Shown: one piece after another, positions 11,801 through 26,800 of the stretch | Layout of the letters: every line of letters begins with the position of its first letter | Position numbering within the stretch: the stretch's first letter is position 1 | DNA from: Aquila chrysaetos chrysaetos | Taxonomy: Eukaryota; Chordata; Aves; Accipitriformes; Accipitridae | NCBI RefSeq assembly: GCF_900496995.4 | Contig: NC_044027.1 | Location: 9,386,743 to 9,450,742 of the forward strand | DNA: 64,000 nt | Direction of reading: 5' to 3' | Translations under genes and position numbers: made by a program | Notes under the pieces: model-generated | The model's input: only the letters and a program-made list of their open reading frames with translations | Database searches by the model: none | Told to the model about the DNA's origin: nothing

Positions 11801-14800
11801 ATCCTTGACATTAGTCTAAACACTACTAGCAGCAACTGAAAACATCGGTGTTATCAACATTCTTCTCATACTGAACTCAAAACATAGCACCGTACCAGCT
11901 ACTAGGAAGACAGTTAACTCTATTCCAGCTGAAACCAGGACAGGCTGCCTAACATTTTAGTCATGAGGAGAGGGACCTGAACTCTAAAGAAGAAAACCTC
12001 AGCAGCAGTAGAGGGAAGTCTGAGGCAGGGACGGTTCTACAGCTGAATATCTAACTTGTCTTCCAGTACAAATGGGCAGTACTTGAAGCAAGGCAAGTAT
12101 GGAGCAGCTGTAGTGGGGAACCATGCTACTAAAGAGGTGAGAAACATTTCTTTTTCTCAGAGCTCACCAAATTGTCTTTGCTTTTGATGTTGGAGGTCTT
12201 AGTTCCACTGATTGTTACACCTTCAGCCATTTACCTTGGTGACATCTTTCTTTTCTGCAATCCACGAGTTTGTAAGATCTCTTACAACTTGTGCCTGAAA
12301 TATTTTGCAATGTTTCAGGTACTGCACCTTTTCTAATGTTTCTGGAAGTGATTTTGATGTTTATTCAGAATGTCTTTGACAACTGGATCACAAATCTGCA
12401 TGTGGAAATCAATATATAGCAAAAGTTTGTCCAACAGTACAGAGATGCTTTGCTTAAGTTTTGTTATTTTGGTACCAAAAATATATCTCCTTCCCAAGTA
12501 CTCCTCTAAGAAAATGGCACCAAGGTGCCCAGTAAATTGGTGTGTTTAAAAGATACTTTGAATACTCTGATCTGTCCTTGATTTTGGTGTTTATGGTGTT
12601 TCCTAATGTTCAGTTCCTAATTCATGTTGCCTCACTATGTTGCTTCTGCTTTGAGAAGAACAAAAAAACCCAGTAGTTTGGTAAACTAATTCCTGAGTCA
12701 CAGATCTGAGAAGTGTTCAGGTGTGGCATTCGTGGGGGAGCTGGGAAGGACAGGACTTGCCGAAGGAAGGTAATGCAGCCTTTCTCAGGCTGCCTTTGTA
12801 ATATCGAAACCTGCAGAGCTGGGAACAGTTAACAGATTGCTCCCAGTTCACCACCCAGCTGTGTTGAGTGCAGGTGCATAAAAGAAAGCACTTTTCCGTA
12901 GTGGATTGTGTCTAGTACAGCCAAATACATCAATATAATGTTATATCTGCATTGTTTAGTACATGGAAGGCTCCCTCCAACTTATTATTACTCAATCTGT
13001 TACGTTGTTTTATGCCTGTATGCTATGTATTCTGAGTCTTATGTATCGAAGGGTTAGTGCACCATCTTTTCACACAGTAGCTGCAAAAAAAATGTGGAAT
13101 TAGTCAAAGCATCTTGCTTATTGCAAACTAATTAGTTTGAATTGCTTGATTCCTGTAGCTAAATAAAGCTTGCATATTTTCAAGGGTTTTTAAGAGGTGT
13201 TACAAAATTGTGTGAAGTATTTTTGCTATGAAAAATGCTGCTGCAAGGTGTATTTGACAAATACTGTAGCCTTAGGCTCAGAATTTGACAAAATACGTTA
13301 GAACTTAAGACGTTATGAGTTTGTGCTTTTTGTTCTTTTTCCCTACCCAATTCGTTGTGGAATCCAGTACAGAATCCTCCTTTACATCAGTCAGCAGCAA
13401 CAGATCGCGACTGCAAGGATCCATCCGGGCTTCATACTCACAGTAAGACTCTGGATTAGAAAAGCATTCAGTGATCTGTATTGTTTACAGCAAACAGAAG
13501 TTGACTCTGAAATGCTTTCTTAAGCCTTAGTTTATAGCCTTTGAGATCAAACAACTGACTGACACAGCAAGAAGTGTCACAGTGCCTGGAAGCACTGTTC
13601 TGCTCCTCCTCCTCCTGTGTATTGCACAAGACTTGCATCTGCCTTTTGCAGAGCACTTCATCAGTAGATTTCACAATGCAAGTTCGTATGCTGTAGGAGG
13701 TGTGTTATTACCTCTAGATCACAGAAGAGATGTTTTGAGTTTTGCAGTCCTACAATGGATAGAAACAGAACAAAATTCCTTTTGCTAATAATTTGTAGTT
13801 AAGTGAGTGAGAGACTAGAACTGAGCAAGCAGAAGGAAATGATAGCAAGGAAATGTTTTCTCTCAGAAATTTGACACTCAACACTTTCCTGCTGATAAGA
13901 ACAATTTGGAGCATTGTAAGTCCTAAAACAGGATCTCTCAGGAAGTTCTGTTTTCTGCCAGTTTTACAGAAAACTGGTGTGTTGATTTTTTTTTTTTTAG
14001 CTTGTCATCAGGTGACATAAAATTTCTTGGTTTGACAGACAGAAATTTTACTCTGAAATAGTAGAATTTCAGTCCAAATTTCTGACCAGGATGCTAGCTT
14101 GCTCTTTAGTTTTATTAGCGCATTTTGAAAGATTGATGGGTTGTGTATTCAGCTTCTGGTGACACGGATTTTTAGAAGTGAGGAAGGAATGACTTCTCCA
14201 ATTGATTCTGGATGTGTAAATATAATTAATACTTATGAAAAGAAGATTACTTACACTTAAAAATCTTAGTATGTATTATAGAACCTAGCTTCAAAGAAGC
14301 TTGTGAAAGCTGCAGCATCTATGAAGAACTTAATATTTGCTCAAGTATTTGAGTTATAGTAGTTCTTCCATGATAATGAGCACATAAATAAAAGCTAATT
14401 TGTGCATTCTGACCTTGGGTAGTAATACAGCAGGATTCTTCCTCTGCCTCTGCTTAATTTCAGTAGCTCTTATTTTAAGCTTCTTTTGGATGTGGATTTT
14501 TTTTTAATGTAGTTGAATGCATCTTTTCATGTATAACACAGGACTGATTTCCTTTCCCACAGGTTCAACCCAACAATTACAGTACGTTCTATGATGATCA
14601 GAGACAAAACTGGTCCATCATGTTTGAGTCAGAAAAGGCAGCAATGGATTTCAGTAAACAGGTAACTACTTACTCTGTGCGAGGTGTGACTTGCTGGCTT
14701 GTTTAAAACAACAGCCAAATCAAGATGTATCTCTGAGAGCACCTTAGTGCTGAAAGGTTCTAAGTCAGTTGTACTTTTTCACTGAAGTTCAGCTTTGAGT

Positions 14801-17800
14801 ATCTGCCTGACTGTGATTGATTGAGGCAGATCTGTGATGAGCCTGAGTCTTGTTCATTAGATACAGGCCTCTGAGGCAGGGAGCCTGTTACTTCTGACGG
14901 GATTTTTGATCAAGATTCTCAAGTACTGTAAGACCAATGGTTCTGTAGAGCAGAGGGTATTTACTCAGCAAAATTCAGCACAAGGAAACATGGAATGCCT
15001 CATAAGTGCATCTATAAGCAGGGCTTGATCAGTACAGTAAGAAATGCATCAGATCTGTAATGAGTTGTAGTGGAACTTGCCGCTCTGTTTTAATGGCCAG
15101 AGACATTGACAGGCTTTCCTTCTGCAGGTATGCATTGCCAAATGCAACAGCTCCCCAGTGCTTGATTCAGTCCTCTACCAGGATCTCCTTCTTGGAGAAG
15201 GGCAAGGAGTAGAAGGAGGAGACTCTCTGGAGATTGCCTATACGGGTTGGCTGTTCCAGAACAACGGGCTTGGACAGGTAAAGACATTTCTGCAACCTCC
15301 TGTTACTAAGTGAGTGTGACAGTCCCTGGAAGGGACTTGCCGCATCTAGCATAGTATTGGTGCTGATGTTAAAGGTATTTTTTCAGTCGCTTATGGCACC
15401 ATAAGTGAGGTCATGTGTGTTACCTATAGAATAATAAGGGATTCCATTACTGTTCAGGAGGAGGCAACTGAAATGCTTTTAACTTTCATAGGCACTCTCA
15501 CACATAAATATTAATGGAAATGGTGAGAGGGGACAGTGAAGCTAGCTATGTTCCTTTGCAAACAGCTTGAGGAAGTGATAAGAAGGGCCTTGTCTGACAC
15601 AAAGCACATCTCCAAATATTAAAAGAATGAGATTGCTTTTACAGCAATCTTCTACGTCTGTATCCAATCCAGTTTGCTAACAAGCAAAAGAAATTCTTTC
15701 ATGTTTCAATACCTTTAAAATACTTCTGCTGGTTTTATTATTAGCAAAAATCATGGCAAAGGGTTTTGCATTTGCATCCATCTGCAGTTGAATCTTTTTG
15801 CTATGAAAAAGGGCTTTCTGTTTTTCATTTTTAGGGGATTTTTTGTTTGTCTTGGTCTGTCTGGCATGCTTCTCTCTATGTACCAATGGTACATAGCAGA
15901 GCTTACTTCTAATCTCCTGAAGGAGTTGTTCAGCTGCATATGTCTTAGTTTAATGTACAAAACTTCTAGACAGTTGTTTGCTGCTTGATGTAAGCCTGTT
16001 GCATAGTGTTTTACTTGGCCCAATCCTTTCCTGACCATCAAGCTCAAAGCAGTTTTAAAGTCCGAGTCTCCAGCTATCATTCACTTTAAGAAATTGTACT
16101 GTGCAATGGACTAGAAGCTGTAGCAATGCTCTGGCTTACGTCTGTTAAGAATTAGTTTTGGCAGTAGCAGAATGGGAAATAGCACATAAGAGATTGTAGG
16201 AGTTTATGGAATGTGTAAAGCAGCGTTCAGAATCTTGAAACAATTGGGAAATCCATGTATTTTGTGTTTTTGTTCTTCAACTCTCTAGGTGTTTGACTCG
16301 AATGTTAACAAAGACAAGCTGTTACGGCTAAAGCTGGGATCTGGAAAGGTCATTAAGGTAGAACTTCTGGCACTTTCATTATAATAATTGAAGTCTTAGA
16401 GCTTTGAATTACTGAAGATCTTGTTCAGGATTCATATATGCTATTTCTGTTTCATGTTTCATTTGATAGGAAACACTCTGTAACAGCGACTCACTCAAAC
16501 TTTATTTTCTTCTTAATTTGCACAATATAGCCCACTCCCAGTGGCAGTGTTAGAAAGAAGTTGTCCTGTTCGGTAAAAAGGAAGCTTCCTGTTTTGAAGA
16601 GCTGGCGGGGGTTTGTCTTTGTTTTTCTGGAAGTCACTTAATCCATTAACTTGTTCTCAGGGAACTTTATTTCTAAAGGAGGATTTCAATTTGAGAAGAG
16701 CTTCAGATTCCTCCCCACTCGTGCCTCAGAAGCAGAGCATCAGACAGCTCTGATACAACACCTGGGAGAAGGGCATGGGAGGGTGAAGACAACTGACAAG
16801 TTTTAGGATGGTCTAGTAAAATATAAATACTACTGCCTAGAGTGGTTTTACCCTCTAAGTCAAATTGTGAGGGTGTTGGCCATGGAATAATTTTTCAGTC
16901 CAGGTGGTGTGATACACCCTGATGTTATTGCATAAAATCAGGCTGTGAGTCAGAGATGCTTTTGTTCAAGTCACTTCCATTACCCGAGTAATTCATATAT
17001 GATCTGTTACAAATTGTCCTTTATTGAAGATGCACTGTTTTTCTACTTTATTTGTTTTAACGTGTATCTTCTTATTAATGTTGTCTGGGTATAGTAGTCA
17101 TCCTGTTAAATGCTGGCATCCATTTGACAGTTTGCATTGCTCTGACTTCTAAATCTCCTTTGCTACAGCTGTTTTCTGTGGGTCATTGTAAATCTAACTG
17201 TAAGAATTCGGAAGTGATCTCTCAGTGACGTGGAGTCCTGTTCTTTCCCAGAAGGCTGAGAAAGGTCACCATTGTGTGCCCTCCAAGCCACCCGCAGCTG
17301 CAGAATTTGTGCACGCAGCACAGCATGCAGTTCTTTTCTCCAGGATATCAGTGTGATCTGTGATAGCTCCTTAAGTTAGATATTTAAAACTTGAACCAGG
17401 TTTCTGGAACCGTACGGAGACCTGGAAGACTCCAGCCTTCATGTTAGAGATTGCTGTATCTGTCTGGTTTCATTATGAACATGTTGGGAGCTGCATCTTT
17501 ATTCTTAAGTTAATGTTGCAATTTATAACTGGCCATTAAGATTTGTTGTAAGATGAATGTGCTGCAGACTGAAAATAAATAGGGTATTACAAGAATCTCT
17601 CTATATGTGTTTTGGAATCTTATGTAACTGGTGCCTGAAGCTGTCTTAATCAGTGTAATTAAAAGAAACTGTAATGTCACTGATCAGACTGTTTACTTTC
17701 TCTTCTATTGTGTCTCTGAAAACCAAAGGGCTGGGAAGAAGGAATGATGGGGATGAAGAAAGGAGGGCGAAGGTATCTCATCATTCCTCCGGCATGGGCC

Positions 17801-20800
17801 TATGGGGCTCAGGGAGTGGCTGGCCGTGTCCCTCCAGACTCTACTTTAGTTTTTGAGGTGGAAGTTAAGCGGGTGAGTGTCTTCTGCCAAATGTTTATTT
17901 TATATCTGCTTTGTGGCTGTTGGGTGGCAGCGCCTGTCTGCAAGGTGAAAACCTGCTGTTGGCATGAGAACTACAGCTCAGAAACTGTTATAAACCAAAT
18001 ACCTCAGGACGATACATATCTTTAATTTTAAAAAAAAAAACAAAACCCTAAACCCAAAAAACCCCTCTAGGCTGTTTACTAAGACATGTCTATTCTAACT
18101 GTCTTGGGATCTTTTCATTGTCTTATTTGAGTCACTTGGGAAAACAAAATAGTCAGTGAGGAATGACAGGATGTAAAGACTCAGCTTCTCCAGTTATGAA
18201 TCAGTTTATGCTTTTACTTGAAGTGCATGAGGAGTAGTCATCAAAAACAAACAAGTTGCTGAAAACTTTTTTGGGAACCCAGAAAACCATCTTTTTTTGT
18301 TATGTGCTTTTTAAGGTAAAGTTGGTAAAGGAATGCTCTGGTTCGGATGGACAAAGCATTAGTTCAAGGGATTCTCCTGCACCTTCCCCGGTACCAAATT
18401 CAGATGGCTTCTCTGCAGACACTGGTTTATTGCCTCCATCTACGATACCTCCAAAGCCTGGGTAAGAAGCAGCATGGTTATAACAACTTGCTGTATTAAA
18501 AGATGGCAATGCTCATAAACATCAAGCACAAAGTTGCATTAACACATCATTTGGCAAATGTGGATCCCCTGTGTGCCAGCTTAGTGCCATCAGTGTGGCA
18601 GGGGAATGCTTGTGAACAAGACTTGCAGGAAATTTTCTGCTTGAATGCTGACTTTCAGATTTAAAGAAATTTAAATGGGCATAGATGAAAAGTCATTCCT
18701 CTGCAGCATTACTGAGATCTAACATGATTAAGCTGTATGAGTACTGCTACAACAGCTTTCTCATCTCATGTGGCAGTATAGTCATAAGTTGGTCTTAGGT
18801 CATGGCTGATGGGTTTAATTGCAAATTTTACATTGTCATTTGTTTCTTAAATTAACTAAATGGGTTAGTTATCCTTTTTAGGGAGTTCAAGTTTAAGTGC
18901 TCTTTTTGTTGCCATAAGTAGTTTGTTATTGGACTTGGTTAAAATTGTTTGTACCAGAATGTGGTCATTACAGCAATCAACAAAATCAACTTTCTGTAAT
19001 CAGCCATGGAACTTGCCCATAATGATGTTCTGAAATCTACAGATAGTGTTGCGAAGAATCTTCCAAAAGTAAGGTAAAAGAAATGCTCACAATGTAAGAA
19101 AAGGGTTTTCCTAGGGGGAGGTGTATTTGACAGTATTTAGAAATGCAGAATATTGGATCCTGAATTTCATTTTTGTTAATCTCCCATATCAATATACACC
19201 TGTGTGGCTTTTCAGGGAGCCAGCTGTTCGGGCCAAGTCAAACTCCATCAGTGAACAGCTAGCAGTAAGTGTTGTTGCTTTTTCCTAACTAATTTGAAGC
19301 CTTAAGTAGGGAAGCTTGGTTGGTTTCACCTCTGCATTCAGTGTTGCTGAAGATAAAGTGAACCTCATGCAAATAAGATGCTCTCAAATGTTCACCTTAC
19401 TAATGGCAGATTAGGGCCTTGTTTTTGAAGGTATTAGCAGAACATGAGGAACCTCAGTCCCAGTTCCTACTCTTAAGTGCAAAGTTACCTTGACCTTGTG
19501 GATACTCGCAAGGTTAGTTGTCTTCTTGGATAAATGGACAAATTTAGAATGGATAACAGAGTAATTGGGACATTCATTATAAGTTTATATAGCTACATGA
19601 GAAGACGACTTTTTGCGTGTGCCTCAGGATAGAAAAAGCTGCTAAGCAGCTTCTTGAACACATTTTCTTCTTGTTGCTGTGTTTTGTGCAGGGGTAGATT
19701 TTCTATGTAATGACAGTGTCATCCCAGAAGGAGAGTATATAAAGCAAGCCAGATTAAGAAATCCACAGTGTTATCTTGTATGCTTGAAAATCAGTTTTTC
19801 ACACAGTCGTTGAAAAATTGAAAGAACCAGAATTGTTAAGTCAGTGATTTAGAAGAGTGTAATCCTGACAGATGTCTCTGTAATGTCTGGAAAGCCTGGG
19901 CAGAGCGATGAAGGAAGAGTAACTGCAAACATTTCTTTTAGAATCCAGATGTAGCAAAGGCAAAGCTAATTTCTCGGATGGCTAAAATGGGACAGCCCAT
20001 GCTGCCTTTCCTTGCCGGGACCGCAGGTAGTCAGCTTGACTCCAGTGACTCGGAAATAGAGGTACATCACCAATCACATAAATGTAATCTTTTTTTGATG
20101 TTTTTTTACGGTGTGAATTCCTTAAAGTGGAGTCTGTAGCCATAGCTCTTGCTTTGTACAGGGAAAGCGTACTCTGTTTCTGTGGCAAAAGGGTTTAATG
20201 ATTCCACTGTTCCTATCTAGTTCAGTTGGGTTAACTGGATAACACCTAGTCTCAAGTGATCTTGGGTTCAAACTGTTTCCTCATTCTTTAGCATTCCTTG
20301 TAATATGCAGAAATGTTTTTAGGATCCAAGTATACTGAGAGGGACAGCACAACCAGTGGCTTCATCTTCAGTGAGGCCATCACAGCCAGCTCATGCAGTA
20401 CTGCCCACAGTGTCAACACAAGGTAATATGCTGGTGAGCCTGGGATTGGTATAGAGAAGTTTTGTTTATTTGCAGGCTTCAAGTACAAGGGCTGTACAAA
20501 TAGAGGATTCCTTTCAGGAACTGAAATGGGAACTGATAGATAGCTTCTAATAAGGCTTGCTGATCCAAAACGCCATAGGTAGACTAATTCATAAAGCACA
20601 AGACTAAGTCCTTGGAGTATGTCTTCATTGTGATCTTGTGCACACATGACTGCTTGAGGAAGAGTAGCCACGGCGCATGAGCTGCTCTGTCACTGTGTGT
20701 GCTGGGGTGGCACTGAGATTTCTAAGAGGACATGTGATTTGTAAATGGGACTGTTACAAATCCTTTCCCAGTGAACAGAAATTTTTTTGTTTGCAAATGA

Positions 20801-23800
20801 TGGAAATAAGAGCGAAGGGCATCAGAGGGCTGGCAGCTCTGGAGCGGGCTCGACTTGTCTTCTCATGATGGAATAGTAATGTCAGCTGCTGGTCAGCTGA
20901 GCAGCCTTTAGAGTCAGTCTGAGTAACATCTTGTGTCAGTAAACTTCAGAGCTACCTTTGTTTGAATGAAAAGAGGTTGTCTAAATGTAGCTAGAAGTGG
21001 AATTTCTGTGAAAGATTACTTTTTTCTTGACCTTTTATCACTTGCTTGACCGGATTTAATTTTCACAAGGCTGCAGACAGGCTTGTGTTAAATTTTTGTC
21101 TATTTAGTGATTTTTTTGGCTGTTTCACACTGGGTGAGTTAAATTATTTCTAGCTACTTTATGGCATGCTGAATTTTTTTCTTCCTTTTCAGTACCTCAA
21201 GCATCTGGTTCTACACCCCCGGTATCTTCTGCTGCTTTAATACCTGCAACGATCCAGGCCCATTCAGCTCTGCCTGGAGGAGCACAGGGCTTTCAGGTAC
21301 CAAAATGAAATCAAGGACAATATTGGCGCTTCTGTCCTTTCTCCTAAGTGTTACCATCTCCGTTGCTGGGAGCAAGGACTTCATAGCAGCATGTAAGAAT
21401 GAGAATCCCAGGCTGTTTCCTGTGACTCTTCTGTGGCATTCTCAGGTTTCCATCACATGCCTCTTAGAATTTAATCAAAAAGGGCTAATTTTCTGTTTGC
21501 TGATGGCTTCTTAAAGTTGAACTAAGAATTAGCCAGACTTTGTTTAATATCTGCTTTTGTAGTGGATAAAATAAACTTCTAAGTATTTGTAGAGCCGGTG
21601 AAAACAAGCATTTTATTTGAAATTTTTCTTGGGCATGGTCTGTTTTTCTGTGAGAGCTCACATGCACACTTAATGTGGTTTTGGGTCATGGTTTTTCATC
21701 CAGCAAAAGAATAATCCTTTTAAAAGGCTTGTGCTGCTGCTGCTGTAAAGTGATGCAATCTGCTTGCTAACAAGGAAGCTTTGGGGGCTTAACACACAAT
21801 GTGTTTTCCACATCAGATAGGGAAGACAAAGCTATTGTACAAACAATTCTATGAAGTCTAAAACCAAGCTTTTTACTGTCTGCTTTCTGTAGTTATTTTC
21901 ACTTAAGCTGTTTTCTGGAACTTTTGGAAATCATAGACGCACTGTTTATTTTTAAAGGGTCCAGGCAGAGGAAGAAAACATTTGATAATGAATAAAAACA
22001 ATACGAAAACAAAACACCCCAACAAAACGAAAACAACAACAACAAAAAAGAACCACAACATCCCTCCCCCCCACCTCCAAAACTGGTGTGGTATTGCATT
22101 GCTTTGGCTTTGCATTTTCCTTGAGTTGAAAATGAGGGAGGTGCGGCAATAACAAGATAAAAAAGATAGGCTTTTCTGTTTGTTGAAATAGAAACTAGTC
22201 ATTAAAGTGAAGTTTTAATCTGACAGTGATTTGGGTGTATTGTTTTGAAAGTTTGACCCTGATGTCCTGAATTCTTCTAGAAACTTGGCCCGAGTTGTAT
22301 TGTAATTTTTTCTTTTTTCCTTGCCTGAGAGAGTAAACTGGTAGGAGTGAGGTACTCATAGCATTTAATGCATGCTTCAGTCCGTTTAGCTCCTTCTGAT
22401 GAGCACTGAGCAGTAAAGTTGCAATCAAGTTGTGTTGCACTTTGAGCCCTTCCTAGGAATAGCCTTGTGTTCAAGTTAGCATAACTTCAGAGTGAGCTGT
22501 TCACATGCTGATCTTTGCCTCTCACAAACATGCTTTTGCTTAAACTTCAGTGAAGAAGGTAACTTATTAAGCTGTGGTAACTTGAACACGTCTAAGCCTT
22601 GAAAGAAGAGTGACTGTTGTTTTCCCTTTACTATGACTGTTGTGTAATTTGACTTCCAGCTCCTTAATTCTGTTTTTCTCTTTCCAAATATCATCCTTGC
22701 TCTGGGGCTTAAAAAACATGAAAACTGCTTAAGTGTGAGGAAGGGGGGAAGTATCAAAACATATTCTAATCTATTGAACTTGCTCTGCAAGGCATATCCA
22801 GGAATGGCATTTGCTTACCCCCAAACTGCTGCATCTGCTTCTCAACTCCAGCCTGTAGGACAGATGTATCCCACACCTTACCAAGGTATGTTTAAAAAAG
22901 TACATGCTTTACAGAAGGCTGCAATACCTGCAGTAAACTGTTTATAATGATTTAGGTAGCAATGGTAGCATACCCGTACATATTCATCCTGTCTGTACTG
23001 CTGTGCTGTTTCACAGATTCTTATTTTTAATACCAAACGGGGGCGAACATTTCCCAATAAATATCCATCTTTTTCTTACATTAAGGAACTTTGTGCAGTG
23101 TGGAAGGGGATGGAGTTTCTAGGTGTAATCCCAAGGCTGTGTATTACTAAAGGTATTTTGTAGATGATGCTTCCAGTTATAAATATAACTGTAATAGTAA
23201 ATAGCTATCCTGCCAGCCAGGGAAAGAATTTAAGTGTACGTGTAGAGGCCTTTACTAAGTGAGAGGACATAGCCCAGAAAAAGTCGCAACCTAAGAAGGA
23301 CTAAAGGCATTTAACCAACCGTTTAGGTAATCCCTGTTGGTGAAGACTTGAGTATAGCTGAACTTTCCTTGGAGCACGTTTTTTTCAGTTCAAAGTTTCA
23401 GAAGCCATCCTTCGTTCCTATTGTTTGATTGTACCTCTTTGTGTACTACTGTTCTAGTGTGTCTGGGAGCTTTGCTCTTGTTGACCTAAGTGCTGCCACA
23501 CAGCTCAAGAATTTCCTGTAGTCATAAACCTGCCTATTCATGTTATTTGGAAAATACCTGTGTCATTATTTTTCCAAATACCATGTCCATTTTATTTCTG
23601 GGAAGAATGGCTGTCCTATCTGTCAGGCTTCAAACTGCTGAGCATTGCTTTTGATATGTCTGTATTGCAGGCATTTTCCCCTTGTGACTATACATCTCTC
23701 TCCTTTCCATTCAAGCACCCGGGGATGTTACTTCCTTTTTGATGACAGAAGCTCGGCAGCATAACACTGAAATCCGAATGGCCGTTAGCAAAGTAGTAGA

Positions 23801-26800
23801 TAAAATGGATCATCTGGCTGCCAAGGTAATGTATGGCATAGGCAGGCTTGTTAACAAAGTTACTGCTATTTGGTCTCCAAATGTCTCAGGAGTTGGCTCT
23901 ATTTAAATGCCTGCCTTAAGGTTGTAAGTGATGTACTAACTTAGTGAAAATTCCAATATGATCAAACCTTGAAGTGGTGGCAATTCAGCTACTATGAAAA
24001 AGCTAAGCCTAGGCTTGGGCGAAGGTGCTGTCTCTTATTGTCTTAAATATCATATGATGCAGTGTTTGAAGAGATTCATTGCCCTTCAGGAGGTGTCACA
24101 GTTGATACAGTAGTGTATACCCTACAGCTGATCAAATGGAACACTGAAATGGATCTTTGCAGATGTCTCTTACCTACACCCATAAATTCATTTCATCTGG
24201 CTTAAGAATGGCTTATCCCTGCAGGTGGAGGAGTTGAAGAAACAAAACACTGGTAACGGTTCACTACTGCCAGGTATCTCCTCTGTTACTATGGAAGCTT
24301 CCATGATCATGAGCAATATCCAACGTATAATCCAGGTGAGCATGGCCAGCCTGTTTTGACTACTTCCATGAGGAACTGGAGCCCACTATGTTACTCCTAA
24401 TGAGGAAAGCTGTACTGGCTTGGCCCAAATGTCCATCCACCCATGTGTTCTGTATACAATGATTTCTACCCCTCTGCCCCCAAAAAAAGCTGTTCTCAAC
24501 AGTTTGTGGTTTGGGTACTTTCCGAGCCAGAGTTGATATATTGGTATTTAATAGGCCTTGGCAAAAGGCTCATGTGAGAGAAATTCAGCCTCTTAAACCG
24601 TTATGGACTTAACCCACAGCATCCTGCAGAACGGAGTTTCACAGCTGAAGTACCATGCTGCAAGAACCACAGCCTTCTGTTTTTCACTACTTAGTCTTAG
24701 GCTTTGTAGTTTTTCTAGGCAGCAGCCTTACAATCTTGGGTTTTGTGGGTGAAAAAGTCAACCAGACACAATATTCTCTAGAATGTGGTTTGGCAACCAC
24801 TGTCCCATGCCAGGATTCTTGCTAAGTGTAGCGTGGCGCCTTCCTGTGACGTTACCACAGAAGGTGATAAGTCTCACCACTGTACTGCATCTGTACAAAA
24901 CAAAGGGTTAGGTACTGCTGCAGGGAATTCTGAGTAAGATGAATATTCATGCTTGGGCTATGCTTTAGGAGAATGAGAGACTGAAGCAAGAGATATTTGA
25001 GAAGAGCAGTCGAATTGAAGAGCAGAATGAGAAGATCAGTGAGTTGATTGAGCGGAATCAGAGGTAAGGAGTGGGGAGGGTACAGCTTCTCTGCATTTGC
25101 AAAGACTTTCTAGCTTACACTTGGTTAGGCATAACTAGGAGGGGTGTTCTTTAGGGTAGAGACATGTTCTGATGTTTAATTTTTTTTTTTTTTTTTAAGG
25201 CATTAAAAGTGTGGTTTTTTCCCCCCTCTCTCTCTGCAGGGCATATCTCCAAAACTGGTTTACAGTAAATGTGAATGTGTAAAAGGGGAAAAAAACCTCA
25301 TGCTATCTTCTTTGAGCACACTTGTTCTGCTTCCTGGAGTTACTTTACTTTTGCTAGCTTTTTAGTAAGGTGGAAGAAATTGTAGGGGATGCAGTATCCC
25401 TAGTTCCACTGTTGGGTGTGTGTTCTATTCAGTTTAAGAAGGGGAATAACTTGTTAAGGAAATTGCAAAGGTCAGTGGATATCAGGTTATCAAAATCCAT
25501 GACTGTGTGATAGGAACATTAGACTTGTTGCAGAGAGGTAAAGCACTTATCCAAACTGATATAATCTCTGCTGTGCCCGGCACACCCATTCCACCCTTTT
25601 GAGATCAGGCTCTTCTTAGTGCAGGATATCACGCAAAATTGTCTGGGACTTGTCATGAAGAAAACTGCTTTGAAATATCACCTTTTCTCTCTGAGCCTTT
25701 TGCTCCAAGTCATGTATTTATGTAAATGCTTATGCAGTCTCCCCTGTTCACAGATACGTCGAACAAAGTAACTTGCTAATGGAGCAGAGGAACCATTCAC
25801 TGCAAACAACAAATGAAAACACACAGGCAAGAGTGTTGCATGCAGAACAGGAGAAGGTAATGGTGACAATGAGCAGAGCCACAGACCTCTGGCTGCAGCC
25901 AGGAAAGGGGCTTGTTGCACTAAAATATGCTGAAGCCTTGTTAGTCAAGGCTTAAGTCAGTTCTCTCAGAAGACAACTGTAGTTCTGAACTTATGTTTTG
26001 AAAGCTGTTTTGAGGAAAAAAAATGAGTATTTTCCTGGCTTTCATGACAAAAGGAGCACAGGGGATATAAATGTAGATCTTTATGCTGTCATAGCTTTAA
26101 TATTCTTATCTTGCACAAAAGTGTCTGATTTATTGTTAACTTTGTAGGTGTATGGCCAACATGTTGAGGAATTGTGTGTATCACAGGGCTTTGTGGCATT
26201 GAAAATGTACTCTGTTTATTTAGTTGCACTGGCAGTTTCAGAAAAGTTTTATTCCTTCTGTTTAACTGACATAGAGTGAATGTAGCTATAAAAAATTATT
26301 TCCTACTAGAGTTTCTTCATTGCACTTTTGCACTTCTTTATTAATACTAATCAAAAGCTGTTTGTTTCTACCAATAATATATTGTCCTTTTGTGAAAGGG
26401 CTTATTGGGAAATACCTTTTAAACCAGTTAAATGCACTTATGCATGGCTGCATATCCTCTACTGTCCACTTATGACAGCCTAGCCCAGGTAGGCTAGCTT
26501 TGAGGTCTGTAATTGCATGGTGTCTTGTATGCTTTCTCAAGCACTGGCTTCTTAAATTACACCAAGTTCAGTCTTGCACCATGCTCCCCTGCTGAGTTGT
26601 GTATCTCTCCAGTTCAAACGTGAGATGACAAATGCTTGCTCTGCATGAGAACCATAACTTGGTGCACCTAAAAATGACAGAAACTGCAGCTTTCCAAAGT
26701 ATGCTAGAAGTATGCTAAAGAATAGAGCAATATATGCCTGACAGTTGTATGCTGGTGTGAGCAGACAGTAAAGGAGGACTGTATTTTTCCACTGAAAGCC

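Noticed and set aside
17573-17578. AATAAA in FKBP15 intron 8
   Set aside because: Followed by well-conserved exon 9, so normal transcripts read through; no evidence of premature ends.
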